Assembly (NCBI GenBank): GCA_902763805.1
Contig: CACWTN010000001.1
Coordinates: forward strand, 294,790 to 358,789
Reading direction: 5' to 3'
DNA from: an uncultured bacterium
GTDB lineage: Bacteria > Cyanobacteriota > Vampirovibrionia > Gastranaerophilales > Gastranaerophilaceae
Length of the DNA: 64,000 nt
Positions 1 to 8,024 of the stretch are shown one piece after another. Below the pieces are notes generated by a model that was not told the origin of the DNA, searched no databases, and worked only from the letters and a program-made list of their open reading frames with translations. The stretch's first letter is position 1. Each line of letters starts with the position of its first letter. A program made the position numbers and the translations under genes.

Positions 1-331
1 TATAATATGGGACAACAGTCAGAATAGCATCAGCACCTTCCTTTTCAGCTCTTTTTGCTGTTATAACAGCCGTTTCAGTAGAGTTAGATCCTGTGCCCAT
101 AATAACTTTGCCTTTTCCGGAAACTGCACGTTTAGCACTTGAAAGAACTTCAAGTTCTTCATCAAAAGACAAAGTCGGTGATTCTCCTGTTGTAGCAGTA
201 ACCAGTACTGCATCTGAACCGTTGTTTACGAGATAATTAGCCAAAAATTCCACTTTATCGTAGTCAACTTCTCTTTTTTCGTTGAATGGTGTTACCATTG
301 CCGTAATAACTTCGCCTGCATCATATCTCAT
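1..331 (-). CDS. dapA: 4-hydroxy-tetrahydrodipicolinate synthase, 3' part outside window
   Basis: DapA condenses pyruvate with aspartate semialdehyde in the lysine/diaminopimelate pathway, which feeds peptidoglycan. The first 110 residues are visible and the C-terminal two thirds lie beyond the left edge. The N-terminus reads VITAMVTPF, followed by TTGES at residues 47-51 (pyruvate/hydroxyl network), GTGSNST at 79-85 and VVPYY at the cut; these are family hallmarks. The ATG at 331 has an AAGGGG ribosome site just upstream. It is the last gene of the leftward operon that also holds panB, panC and yvcK, 38 bp after the preceding membrane-protein gene. Confidence 0.93.
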   Translation of the reverse strand, partial: MRYDAGEVITAMVTPFNEKREVDYDKVEFLANYLVNNGSDAVLVTATTGESPTLSFDEELEVLSSAKRAVSGKGKVIMGTGSNSTETAVITAKRAEKEGADAILTVVPYY

Positions 332-369
332 AAATTATCCCCTTATTCTAAATTTATTTACCAATTATA

Positions 370-1221
370 CTATAATATTTCTCTAAATTCATGTACTTCA
401 ATAGAGCTGTCGTTTCCGTGAAAAATTCCGACACTTTCTGTTCCGAATGCGTGCGATTTGTTACATTTATATCTCAGTAATGTATCCGCACAGAATATTA
501 TTTTACCAAAACCTTGTAAATGTGCCAATTTTTTTAACTGTGCAATATTATCTCCTGCCTGAACACAGATTGCGTAATCAAGAGGCGAGGAGGATTTTTT
601 TATCTTAAATAATATGTCAAGAATATTGTCGATTTTGTTAAAATCAGAAAAACGATATAAAAATCCGCCTTCAAAATCTTCAAAGTGGATATTTGTTTTT
701 TTGTACAAAATATCATTCATGGAATTATTCAGGTCAGGTACATTAAATTTATCTTTACTGTTAATGAATTTCTTTTGTAATCTTGTATGAATTAAAATCA
801 TATATTCGAAGATTTGTTGTTCATGTACAATAACATTATTTTTTAAATTTCTGTTAAACTCTTTTTCTATGGCTTTTTTGTGTGCAATATGCATGTTTTC
901 ATAAGAATCTCTGAAATTATTAATACCTTCAAGCAAAAATCTCAAAACCACCATTAAACACATTAATAAAACCATAGCAACAATAAATTTGCCGTCTAAA
1001 TTGTTGCCTCCCAAAGCAAAAGAGAATGGAAAAATATTGTTGGCAAAATTCAGTAAAGCATCCATGGAAGGTTTTATAAAATTCAGCCAATTCCATTGTG
1101 CTTTGAAAATACTTTCCAGCCAGTAAATAACTGTTGTCATTATGTAAAAAGAGCAAATAAGACTCAGAGTTTGTCCTATGTTGTTCAAGTTATTAAAAAA
1201 CCACATAATTATTTTATGCAT
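370..1221 (-). CDS. Two-pass membrane protein of unknown function, possible degenerate cyclase-like C-terminus
   Basis: 283 residues. Hydrophobic segments lie at about 17-35 and 78-97, the second followed by a basic, probably cytoplasmic domain of about 185 residues. The end of that domain (AGDNIAQLKKLAHLQGFGKI then SVGIFHG and VHEF) has the rhythm of the last part of class III nucleotidyl cyclases (GD-x-VN-x-AARL ... G-x-LKG ... VYE). I see no intact metal-binding aspartates, so enzymatic activity is doubtful. The ATG at 1221 is preceded by GGAG, 14 bp after panC, so it is probably co-transcribed with panC and dapA. The cyclase resemblance is by eye only. Confidence 0.6.
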   Translation of the reverse strand: MHKIIMWFFNNLNNIGQTLSLICSFYIMTTVIYWLESIFKAQWNWLNFIKPSMDALLNFANNIFPFSFALGGNNLDGKFIVAMVLLMCLMVVLRFLLEGINNFRDSYENMHIAHKKAIEKEFNRNLKNNVIVHEQQIFEYMILIHTRLQKKFINSKDKFNVPDLNNSMNDILYKKTNIHFEDFEGGFLYRFSDFNKIDNILDILFKIKKSSSPLDYAICVQAGDNIAQLKKLAHLQGFGKIIFCADTLLRYKCNKSHAFGTESVGIFHGNDSSIEVHEFREIL

Positions 1222-1235
1222 TTATAAACTCCAAA

Positions 1236-2090
1236 TTATTTAAGATAGATATTATCAATCAATCTTACATTTTCAACCCTGCAGGCAATAAGAGCAATAG
1301 AATTCTCGTCTGCTTTAGTTTTGTTTTCAAGAGTATTTCTGTCAACGATTTCCAAATATTCCATGTCGTGCTTATCTGTTAAAAAGCTGTAAGCAGTTTC
1401 TTTCAGAGCTTCAACATCCGTAATGCCTTTTTCGTAACAGGATTTAATATTATTTAAGATTTTGCTCAAAACAAGCGCATCTTTTTTACCTTGTTCTGAA
1501 AGGTATTTGTTTCTTGAGCTTAGCGCAAGTCCTGATTCTTCTCTGACTATCGGACACTGGATAATTTGAATGGGAACATTAAGGTCTTTAACCATTTTTT
1601 TAATGATTATTACCTGTTGAGCATCTTTTTGTCCGAAGAATGCGTAATCAGGCTGAACAATGTTAAACAGCTTAAGTACAACCGTGCAAACTCCGTCAAA
1701 GTGTCCTGTTCTTGTTTTTCCGCAGAGCGTGTTTACGTAGAAAAACGGCGGACAAACGTAAGTCAGAGTATCGTTTGAAAGTCTTCGACCTTCGCCGTAC
1801 ATTTCGTCAGCTGAAGGAGCAAAAACGATATCAACACCTTCTTTGCTGCAAAGCTCCATATCAGCATCTAGGGTTCTCGGATATTTATCAAAATCTTCTG
1901 ACGGCCCGAATTGAATAGGATTAACAAAATCCGAAACGACAACTTTGTCGCAAGTTTCTTTTGCTTTTTTGATTAAACTCAAATGTCCTGCGTGAAGCGC
2001 CCCCATTGTGGGAACCAGCCCTACGGTTAAACCCTCTTTCTTCCATTTCAGAACTTCTGTTCTGACTTCTTCTATTTTATGAAATAACAT
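1236..2090 (-). CDS. panC: Pantothenate synthetase (pantoate--beta-alanine ligase)
   Basis: Joins pantoate and beta-alanine with ATP in the last step of pantothenate synthesis, in the cytoplasm. The 284-residue protein has the nucleotidyltransferase signature PTMGALHAGH at 27-36 (HxGH), FVNPIQFGPSEDFDKYPR, FFGQKDAQQ and the KMSKS-like loop SGLALSSRNKYLS. An in-frame start 16 codons upstream exists, but the ATG at 2090 has an AGAGGG site at good spacing and gives the normal N-terminus. It lies 81 bp after panB, so both pantoate-branch enzymes are made together. Confidence 0.95.
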   Translation of the reverse strand: MLFHKIEEVRTEVLKWKKEGLTVGLVPTMGALHAGHLSLIKKAKETCDKVVVSDFVNPIQFGPSEDFDKYPRTLDADMELCSKEGVDIVFAPSADEMYGEGRRLSNDTLTYVCPPFFYVNTLCGKTRTGHFDGVCTVVLKLFNIVQPDYAFFGQKDAQQVIIIKKMVKDLNVPIQIIQCPIVREESGLALSSRNKYLSEQGKKDALVLSKILNNIKSCYEKGITDVEALKETAYSFLTDKHDMEYLEIVDRNTLENKTKADENSIALIACRVENVRLIDNIYLK

Positions 2091-2171
2091 TTTAAATCCC
2101 TCTTTTGACAAGGTAATTATACCATACAAAAACACCAAAATATATATTATGATGTATAAATGTACTTGTGT

Positions 2172-2999
2172 TTATGAAAAAAGTTTTTCTTTTTCTTCTT
2201 TATTCAGTTCAAAAGACTCTTTATCAGAAGGAAATAAACCTTCTTTAACTTCCTGTTTATAAGCTAAAACTCCCTTCATAATATCGTCGTGAAGGTTTGC
2301 ATATTTTTTAACAAATTTAGGTGTAAAATCGGTAAATTTACCTAAAATATCATCAATAACAACAATCTGACCGGAACAATTTACTCCTGCCCCGATTCCT
2401 ATTGTCGGAATATTCAGATTTTCTGTAATATATTTTGCACTGTCAGCCGGCATAAGTTCGAGTACAATGCCGAAACAACCTGCTTCTTCAAGTTTCTTTG
2501 CGCTTTCTAAAATTGCTTCAATTTTATCCGAAGTTTTTCCCTGAATTTTGTGTCCGCCCAAAGCGTTCATCAACTGCGGAGTAAATCCCAGATGACCGAG
2601 AACGGGAATGCCTGATTCGGTGCATCTTTTAATCAGATTTATTATATGGTCGTTACAACCCTCAAGTTTAACGGCATTTGCTCCCGCTTTAATCATTTTG
2701 CCTGCGTTTTCAAGTCCCTGAGCAACAGAAAGGTTATAGCTCATAAAAGGCATATCACCGATAATAAACGAGTTTTTTGCTCCTCTGGCAACAGCGCTTA
2801 CAAAAATCAGCATCTCGTCAATGGTTATGTTATAAGTATTTTCGTGACCTAAAACAACCATAGCCAATGAATCGCCTACCAAAATAGCATCAACTTCTGC
2901 CTTATCCAAAACCTGTGCTGTTGAATAATCATAGGCGGTAAGCATTGCTATTTTTTCATTGTTATTTTTTAAAGTTTGAAATGACGATACTGTTTTCAT
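2172..2999 (-). CDS. panB: 3-methyl-2-oxobutanoate hydroxymethyltransferase
   Basis: PanB transfers a hydroxymethyl group from methylene-tetrahydrofolate to ketoisovalerate, making ketopantoate. The protein (275 aa) is a TIM barrel with the typical blocks AMLTAYDYSTAQ, ILVGDSLAMVVLGHENT, VKLEGC, GHLGFTPQ and IGIGAGVNCSGQI, ending with the usual FVKKYANL tail. The start at 2999 (MKTVSSFQTLK) leaves a 5-bp gap to yvcK; a longer version would overlap yvcK by 28 bp and add 11 unlikely residues. The ribosome site is weak (AAAGAAA), which suggests translational coupling to yvcK. Confidence 0.94.
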   Translation of the reverse strand: MKTVSSFQTLKNNNEKIAMLTAYDYSTAQVLDKAEVDAILVGDSLAMVVLGHENTYNITIDEMLIFVSAVARGAKNSFIIGDMPFMSYNLSVAQGLENAGKMIKAGANAVKLEGCNDHIINLIKRCTESGIPVLGHLGFTPQLMNALGGHKIQGKTSDKIEAILESAKKLEEAGCFGIVLELMPADSAKYITENLNIPTIGIGAGVNCSGQIVVIDDILGKFTDFTPKFVKKYANLHDDIMKGVLAYKQEVKEGLFPSDKESFELNKEEKEKLFS

Positions 3000-3004
3000 G
3001 ATAG

Positions 3005-4324
3005 TTATTTCTTTAGTGACTTTCTGTACCAATAATGAATTGCTCTTGCCACGCGGTTAGAGGAATGACGCACAAGTCCTTCTTTGCTTTCCTGAATAAG
3101 TTTTTGTGAAACAATTTCTATTCCGATAGGGTTAATATTTTCCATATCCAGCCTTACAGGAATAGAACCCGATTTTGCGTATCCTTCGGAAATATTATCC
3201 GGCAGGTTGTTGTTAACAAGGACTGCGTCTACAATTTTCTTTCCTTTAGCGTGTTTAAATAATGCGTTAATATGGCTTGCAACGGTGTAATCTGTTGTTT
3301 CACCGGGTTGAGTCATAATATTGCAAACATATATTTTTCTTGCTTTTGATTTCATAATTGCGTCAACAATTCCGTTAACAAGAAGGTTTGGAATAACGCT
3401 TGTATATAAACTTCCGGGACCAAGAATAATCAGGTCTGCATCGCCAATTGCATCAATAGCTTCAGGGAGAGCCTGACAGTCTTCCGGCTCGGTAAATAAT
3501 CTTTTAATTTGACCTTGAGCTTCGGGGATGCTTGATTCACCGTGAACAATCCGTCCGTCTTCAAATTCCGCACCCAGCTTCATATCGTCTAATGTTGCGG
3601 GAAGAACAACGCCTCTGATGTTTAATACATTAGCGGATTCTTTAATTGCTTTAACCATATTTCCCGTAATTGAACAAAGGGCTGTAAGGAATAAATTACC
3701 AAAACTGTGTCCTTCAAGACCTTCACCTGTTTTAAATCTGTATTGAAAAAGTTCTGTAATTAAATCTTCATCATCACCTAATGCTGCAATACAGTTTCTT
3801 ATATCTCCGGGAGGCAGAATACCCATTTCGTTTCTGAGCCTTCCTGAACTTCCTCCGTCGTCACCTACTGTAACAATAGCGGTAATATTACTGGTATATC
3901 TTTTTATACCTCTCAACAACATAGATAATCCTGTTCCGCCGCCTATTGCAACAACTTTTGCACCTCGGTTAAGCTTTCTTCTTCTGTATAATTTTTCTAA
4001 AACAGAGGAATTTCCTTTTGCGGAATCCATATCCATAATTGAAAGTGTGGTTTTTTGCCAGCCTTTAAAAAATATGATTGCACCAATTAAGATGAATACT
4101 GCTGCCAAAAAGTTAGACGGCAGGAATAATGCAGCCTGTCTTATAAGCTCAAGGGTTCTGTAAATAGGTCTGATATCTGCAAGTACCATAAACCCGAGAA
4201 CAATCATTACCGAACCGAAGAAAATAAGCAAAAACCATCTTTTTACTTCCAGACCCGGAAGGAGCCAGCCTACTTCTTTTTTAACATTAACATTATCTTT
4301 TAAATCGTCTATATTAAATGCCAT
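3005..4324 (-). CDS. yvcK: YvcK/CofD-like UDP-GlcNAc-binding regulator with N-terminal membrane hairpin
   Basis: Members of the YvcK ('gluconeogenesis factor') family bind UDP-sugars and help coordinate central carbon metabolism with cell-wall synthesis. The CofD-like core begins at about residue 120 with VVAIGGGTGLSMLLRGIK, then VTVGDDGGSSGRLR, PPGDIRNCI, GNLFLTAL and LGPGSLYTSVIPNLLV. The first 95 residues add two transmembrane helices (about 29-48 and 72-89), so this copy is membrane-anchored, a variant I associate with cyanobacteria-related lineages. It sits between pxpA (36 bp) and panB (5 bp) in the operon. Confidence 0.9.
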   Translation of the reverse strand: MAFNIDDLKDNVNVKKEVGWLLPGLEVKRWFLLIFFGSVMIVLGFMVLADIRPIYRTLELIRQAALFLPSNFLAAVFILIGAIIFFKGWQKTTLSIMDMDSAKGNSSVLEKLYRRRKLNRGAKVVAIGGGTGLSMLLRGIKRYTSNITAIVTVGDDGGSSGRLRNEMGILPPGDIRNCIAALGDDEDLITELFQYRFKTGEGLEGHSFGNLFLTALCSITGNMVKAIKESANVLNIRGVVLPATLDDMKLGAEFEDGRIVHGESSIPEAQGQIKRLFTEPEDCQALPEAIDAIGDADLIILGPGSLYTSVIPNLLVNGIVDAIMKSKARKIYVCNIMTQPGETTDYTVASHINALFKHAKGKKIVDAVLVNNNLPDNISEGYAKSGSIPVRLDMENINPIGIEIVSQKLIQESKEGLVRHSSNRVARAIHYWYRKSLKK

Positions 4325-4360
4325 CTTAAATACCTTCTATAAATTTGCTAATAATTACTC

Positions 4361-5155
4361 CTAATCTACCCAGCCTGATAATTTTGCATTATTGTAATTG
4401 ATAGGAGCCGGTGTAATCAATCTTTTAGCTTCTTTTATCAAATCCAAAGAGTTATTGTATTTGTTTGAGAAGTGAATAGTGTTAACTTCACACATACTCA
4501 TTCCGCCTAAATTGTTGCGGATTTGCGAGGTGTGAAGCAGGTGCTGCAATCTTTTTATCATGTCGTAATTATTTGTATTATCAGGGATTGCATAATCTAC
4601 CGTCAAATCAGGATTATAAGTTTTTTCCAGACAGAGTTCCTGTGCAACGGGAATACAAACATAGTCGCCGACTTTTGAAATTATGTCACCCATCGGACCA
4701 TAGAAAACCAGCCAATCTGAGCATTTTTTAATGGCTTTTGCTACAGCTGAAGCGAATGTAAAATCTTCTCCGCAGGCTTTGTACATAGCACCGTGAGGTC
4801 TTACGTGTTCAATACTTAAACCGTAAGCCTTCGCAAAAGACATAATTGCGCTTACCTGATAAACAACAAGTGCTTCAAGCTCATCTTCTTTAAGCTCAAC
4901 AGGTCTGTATCCAAATCCCTGAATGTCATTGAAACCGATATGAGCGCCGATTGCAACATTCTTTTCTTTTGCTTTTAACAGCGCATCTTTAATTGTTATC
5001 GGGTCGCCTGCGTGAAATCCGCACGATATGTTGACTGAGCTTACGTAATCAAGAAGTTCAAACTCCTGATTGTTTCGGTAAACGCCGTATGCTTGCGCCA
5101 AATCACAGTTGAAATCTATATTTTTAATTGATTTTTTTTCTAATACTTCTTGCAT
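4361..5155 (-). CDS. pxpA: 5-oxoprolinase subunit A (LamB/YcsF family)
   Basis: PxpA works with PxpB and PxpC to open 5-oxoproline to glutamate using ATP. The 264-aa protein shows the family blocks IDFNCDLAQAYG, NISCGFHAGDP, GAHIGFNDIQGFGYR and HVRPHGAMY, which carry the conserved metal/substrate residues. The ATG at 5155 is chosen over an in-frame one 10 codons upstream because AAGGAG lies directly before it. pxpB and pxpC are not in this window; the neighbours are an ABC permease (49 bp upstream) and yvcK. In common bacteria pxpABC are adjacent, so either the partners are elsewhere or the protein has another role. Confidence 0.85.
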   Translation of the reverse strand: MQEVLEKKSIKNIDFNCDLAQAYGVYRNNQEFELLDYVSSVNISCGFHAGDPITIKDALLKAKEKNVAIGAHIGFNDIQGFGYRPVELKEDELEALVVYQVSAIMSFAKAYGLSIEHVRPHGAMYKACGEDFTFASAVAKAIKKCSDWLVFYGPMGDIISKVGDYVCIPVAQELCLEKTYNPDLTVDYAIPDNTNNYDMIKRLQHLLHTSQIRNNLGGMSMCEVNTIHFSNKYNNSLDLIKEAKRLITPAPINYNNAKLSGWVD

Positions 5156-5204
5156 TAAAAACTCCTTTTTATTCAGATTATACAATAAAAAAAAGAAATA
5201 AATC

Positions 5205-6050
5205 TTATATTAAATCAGTTTTTGAAATTTTCCTTTGCAGAACGGCAAGTATAAATATTATAATAAATAATACATAAGCCAAAGCACAGGCTTTTCCTAC
5301 ATCAAAATATTCAAAAGCATATTTATAAACAGAATAGACAATGATATTTGTGGCATCCTGAGGGCCGCCTTCCGTCATAACATAAATTAAGTCAAAAACC
5401 TGAAAAGAAGAAATCAGCGTTACAAGCATAACAAAATAGGTTGTAGGTTTTAAAAGCGGAAGGGTTATTTTAAAGAATGTATCGCCGGCTCCGGCGCCGT
5501 CAATTTTTGCAGCTTCATACAGGCTGTTATCAATAGTTGAAAAACCTGTTAAGAATAAAACAACATTGTATCCGACAAGTTTCCATACGGATACAAAAAT
5601 TAAAACGGGCATAGCAAGCCTTGTGTCAAACAGCCAGGTTAAATGAGTTCTTAATAAAGTGTTTACCGCACCGATATTAGGGTCAAAAATCCACCCCCAA
5701 ACTATTGCAATTACAACAGCAGGAGTAATAAACGGAAGAAAATAAATTGCCTTAAATGCTTCGCTTCCCCTGATTTTTGTATTCAGAGCGGATGCCGTAA
5801 CAAGCGGAATAATTACCGCAAAAACAGTTGTTGAAATTGCATAAACAAAAGTATTAACCAAAATCTGCAAAAATCCGCCCTGTGTCAAAATTGCTTTATA
5901 ATTATCAAATCCGACAAATTTTATTTCATTGAGCAAATCCCAGTCCGTAAAACTTAGCGCAAATGAGCAGAAAATCGGAATAATAATAAATACAAAAGTT
6001 CCGATTAGTGCAGGTAATATAAATAAATATTCGCTTTGTTTTTTATCCAT
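5205..6050 (-). CDS. Sugar-type ABC transporter permease (MalF/UgpA-like), without adjacent partners
   Basis: A six-helix inner-membrane permease of 281 residues. It has the binding-protein-dependent transport fold and the EAA loop EAAKIDGAGAGDTFFKITLP at about 195-214, which contacts the ATPase. UgpA/MalF features include YLFILPALIG near the N-terminus and MTEGGPQDATNIIVYSVYKY near the end. No solute-binding protein, second permease or ATPase is present in this window. The ATG at 6050 is preferred to a TTG at 6074: a TATAAT box lies exactly 6 nt upstream of it and no ribosome site is visible, so it may be the leaderless first gene of the operon. Confidence 0.85.
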   Translation of the reverse strand: MDKKQSEYLFILPALIGTFVFIIIPIFCSFALSFTDWDLLNEIKFVGFDNYKAILTQGGFLQILVNTFVYAISTTVFAVIIPLVTASALNTKIRGSEAFKAIYFLPFITPAVVIAIVWGWIFDPNIGAVNTLLRTHLTWLFDTRLAMPVLIFVSVWKLVGYNVVLFLTGFSTIDNSLYEAAKIDGAGAGDTFFKITLPLLKPTTYFVMLVTLISSFQVFDLIYVMTEGGPQDATNIIVYSVYKYAFEYFDVGKACALAYVLFIIIFILAVLQRKISKTDLI

Positions 6051-6056
6051 AATAAT

Positions 6057-6062
6057 ATTATA
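6057..6062 (-). promoter_or_regulatory. -10 box of a leaderless promoter for the ABC permease operon
   Basis: On the minus strand TATAAT is followed by ATTATT and then the ATG at 6050. With transcription starting about 7 nt after the -10 box, the mRNA would begin at or next to the start codon. No convincing -35 hexamer is visible. Confidence 0.5.
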
Positions 6063-6141
6063 TAGAAATGGCAAAAAAGGTACACAAAAATTTATTTATG
6101 CTAATATTTTGTTAAGAAGATAAATATAATAAGGAGATAAA

Positions 6142-7635
6142 ATGTTAGATACATCAGCTTTTGGTAAAAATGATATCAGGGGAATTTACGGTGAAAATGT
6201 AACTGAAGAACTTTTTTATTATGCAGGACGCGGTTTTGTGCAGTATCTTGTGAAAGAATCAAGACGTGTTCCTTCTGAAATTTGGATTACGGTTTGCAGA
6301 GATGCAAGACTTCATTCACCTGCGCTTTCAAAATCATTAATTGAAGGTATTCGTTCCTGCGGAGCTAACGTTGTGGATATGGGACTTGCTCCTACGCCAA
6401 TAGGATATTATTCAGAAGCAGCAGGGCTTCCGCATTATCTGACAAAATATCTTCCTGTTACGGGTGCGCTTGTTATCACGGCAAGCCACAATCCGAGTCA
6501 GTATAACGGTATGAAGATGACTTATGCAAAACAAACTCTTGGCGAAGAACAGATAAAAGTTGTTAAGGCTTTAACGGAAGAAGAATATAAACTTCAGATT
6601 CCGCCTGTTGGATTTGGTCAGCTTGTTGAATATGATTTGATACCAGATTATATAAATGATATGAAAAACAGATTCGGAAGAATCGGTGAAGGAATAAAAG
6701 TTGTAGTGGATTCTGCTAACGGTACGGGCGGTGTTGTCGGTCCAAAATTATACAGAGCATTAGGATGCGAAGTTATTGAGCTTTATTCGCTTCCTGACGG
6801 AAGATTTCCTCACCACCATCCAAATCCGAGCGATGAAAAAACACTTAATGATATTAAAAAAGCAGTCGTTGCAAATAAAGCCGACTTAGGTATTGCTTTT
6901 GACGGCGACAGTGACAGAATAGGCGTTATTGATTCAAACGGAAACTCAATGACAGGTGATAAATTACTTTTAATCTATTCCGAAGATATTATCAAAGAAT
7001 ACAATAAAAAAGACATAAAACCTGTAATTGTATCCGAAGTAAAATGCTCACAGGTTCTCTATGACACCATAAACGCTAACGGCGGTATTGCAGTTATGTG
7101 CAAAACAGGTCACGGCTACATAAAAGCAAAAATGCGCGAAACAGGTGCGGTTCTTGCGGGTGAAATGAGCGGACACACATTCTTTAAAGATACTTATTAC
7201 GGTTTTGATGATGCAATTTATGCAGGATGCAGAATTATTGAAATTATTGCAAACAGAAAAAAACAAAATCCTGAGTTCAAGATTACAGATATGCTGAAAC
7301 CGTTTGAATCAGTATTCAGCTCTCAGGAAGTAAGACTTGCCTGCCCGAACTCGCTGAAAGCTCCGACTTTGGAAAGTTTTCAGGCAGTAATAGCTGAAAA
7401 TCCCGATTTCTTCGGAAGAAAAATTGAAGACATTATTACAATAGACGGTATGAGAATAGTATTTGCTGATGGCGGCGGATTTGCGCTAATCAGACAAAGC
7501 AATACCGAACCGGTATTTACACTGAGATTTGAAGCAGATTCAAAAGAATACGCACAGAAATATGAAGAGCTGATGGTTAACAAACTTTTGGAAATTATCC
7601 AAAACTTTTCAAAAAATCTTGCCGGTGTAAACTAG
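6142..7635 (+). CDS. Phosphomannomutase/phosphoglucomutase family enzyme
   Basis: Alpha-D-phosphohexomutase that interconverts hexose 1- and 6-phosphates for envelope sugar precursors. The 497-aa protein has the four expected sites: the phosphoserine loop TASHNPSQYNG (catalytic Ser near 115), the metal loop DGDSDR, the sugar-binding loop GEMSGH and the C-terminal phosphate loop RQSNTEPVFTLRFEAD. AAGGAG precedes the ATG. Transcribed alone, divergent from the permease operon, and closed by a strong bidirectional terminator. Whether mannose or glucose phosphate is preferred cannot be read from the sequence. Confidence 0.92.
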   Translation: MLDTSAFGKNDIRGIYGENVTEELFYYAGRGFVQYLVKESRRVPSEIWITVCRDARLHSPALSKSLIEGIRSCGANVVDMGLAPTPIGYYSEAAGLPHYLTKYLPVTGALVITASHNPSQYNGMKMTYAKQTLGEEQIKVVKALTEEEYKLQIPPVGFGQLVEYDLIPDYINDMKNRFGRIGEGIKVVVDSANGTGGVVGPKLYRALGCEVIELYSLPDGRFPHHHPNPSDEKTLNDIKKAVVANKADLGIAFDGDSDRIGVIDSNGNSMTGDKLLLIYSEDIIKEYNKKDIKPVIVSEVKCSQVLYDTINANGGIAVMCKTGHGYIKAKMRETGAVLAGEMSGHTFFKDTYYGFDDAIYAGCRIIEIIANRKKQNPEFKITDMLKPFESVFSSQEVRLACPNSLKAPTLESFQAVIAENPDFFGRKIEDIITIDGMRIVFADGGGFALIRQSNTEPVFTLRFEADSKEYAQKYEELMVNKLLEIIQNFSKNLAGVN

Positions 7636-7651
7636 AAAAAAGAATAAAAAA

Positions 7652-7688
7652 AAAGAGGTTCTGTTAACTAAACAGAACCTCTTTTTTA
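7652..7688. terminator. Bidirectional intrinsic terminator
   Basis: A 12-bp perfect stem (AGAGGTTCTGTT / AACAGAACCTCT) with loop AACTA is flanked by an A-run and a T-run, so it can stop both the mutase gene from the left and the murA-linked gene from the right. Confidence 0.9.
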
Positions 7689-7697
7689 TGTTAAATC

Positions 7698-8024
7698 TTA
7701 AGCGTTCGGACTTTCGTATTCAATGCCCATTCCTTTAAGCGCACCGATAAATCTTTCTGCGCATGCATACTGAACTTCAGGCGGAACAACACGCAAAATT
7801 TCAACAGTTTTTGAAATAATCGGGTCTTTGTCATACCATCTTGCGCCGTTAACAGGTTTTACCAAATCGTAGAATCTGTCCAATGCTTCTTTTGATACTT
7901 TTTCTTCCAGTTTATCCAAAAAAACTACCGCATGTTCTCTGAGTTCATCCTGATAGTTCTTTAATAATTCTATAACTTCTAACAACTTAGGGTCATGGTC
8001 ATACCACCTTTTATACGTTGCCAT
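7698..8024 (-). CDS. Small conserved protein with duplicated RWYDxDP motif
   Basis: 108 residues, no signal peptide or membrane segment. It consists of two related halves: KRWYDHDPKLLEVIELL (6-22) and ARWYDKDPIISKTVEIL (61-77), each followed by an amphipathic helix, so it looks like an internal duplication. I do not recognise a family with a known function. Its ATG overlaps the murA stop codon as TAATG, so it is translationally coupled to murA and may act in or near peptidoglycan synthesis (inference from context only). Confidence 0.75.
   Translation of the reverse strand: MATYKRWYDHDPKLLEVIELLKNYQDELREHAVVFLDKLEEKVSKEALDRFYDLVKPVNGARWYDKDPIISKTVEILRVVPPEVQYACAERFIGALKGMGIEYESPNA

Noticed and set aside
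6051..6074. TTG start at 6074 for the ABC permease
   Set aside because: No ribosome site; the extra residues are unlike homologues, and a perfect -10 box falls within them, which places transcription start downstream.
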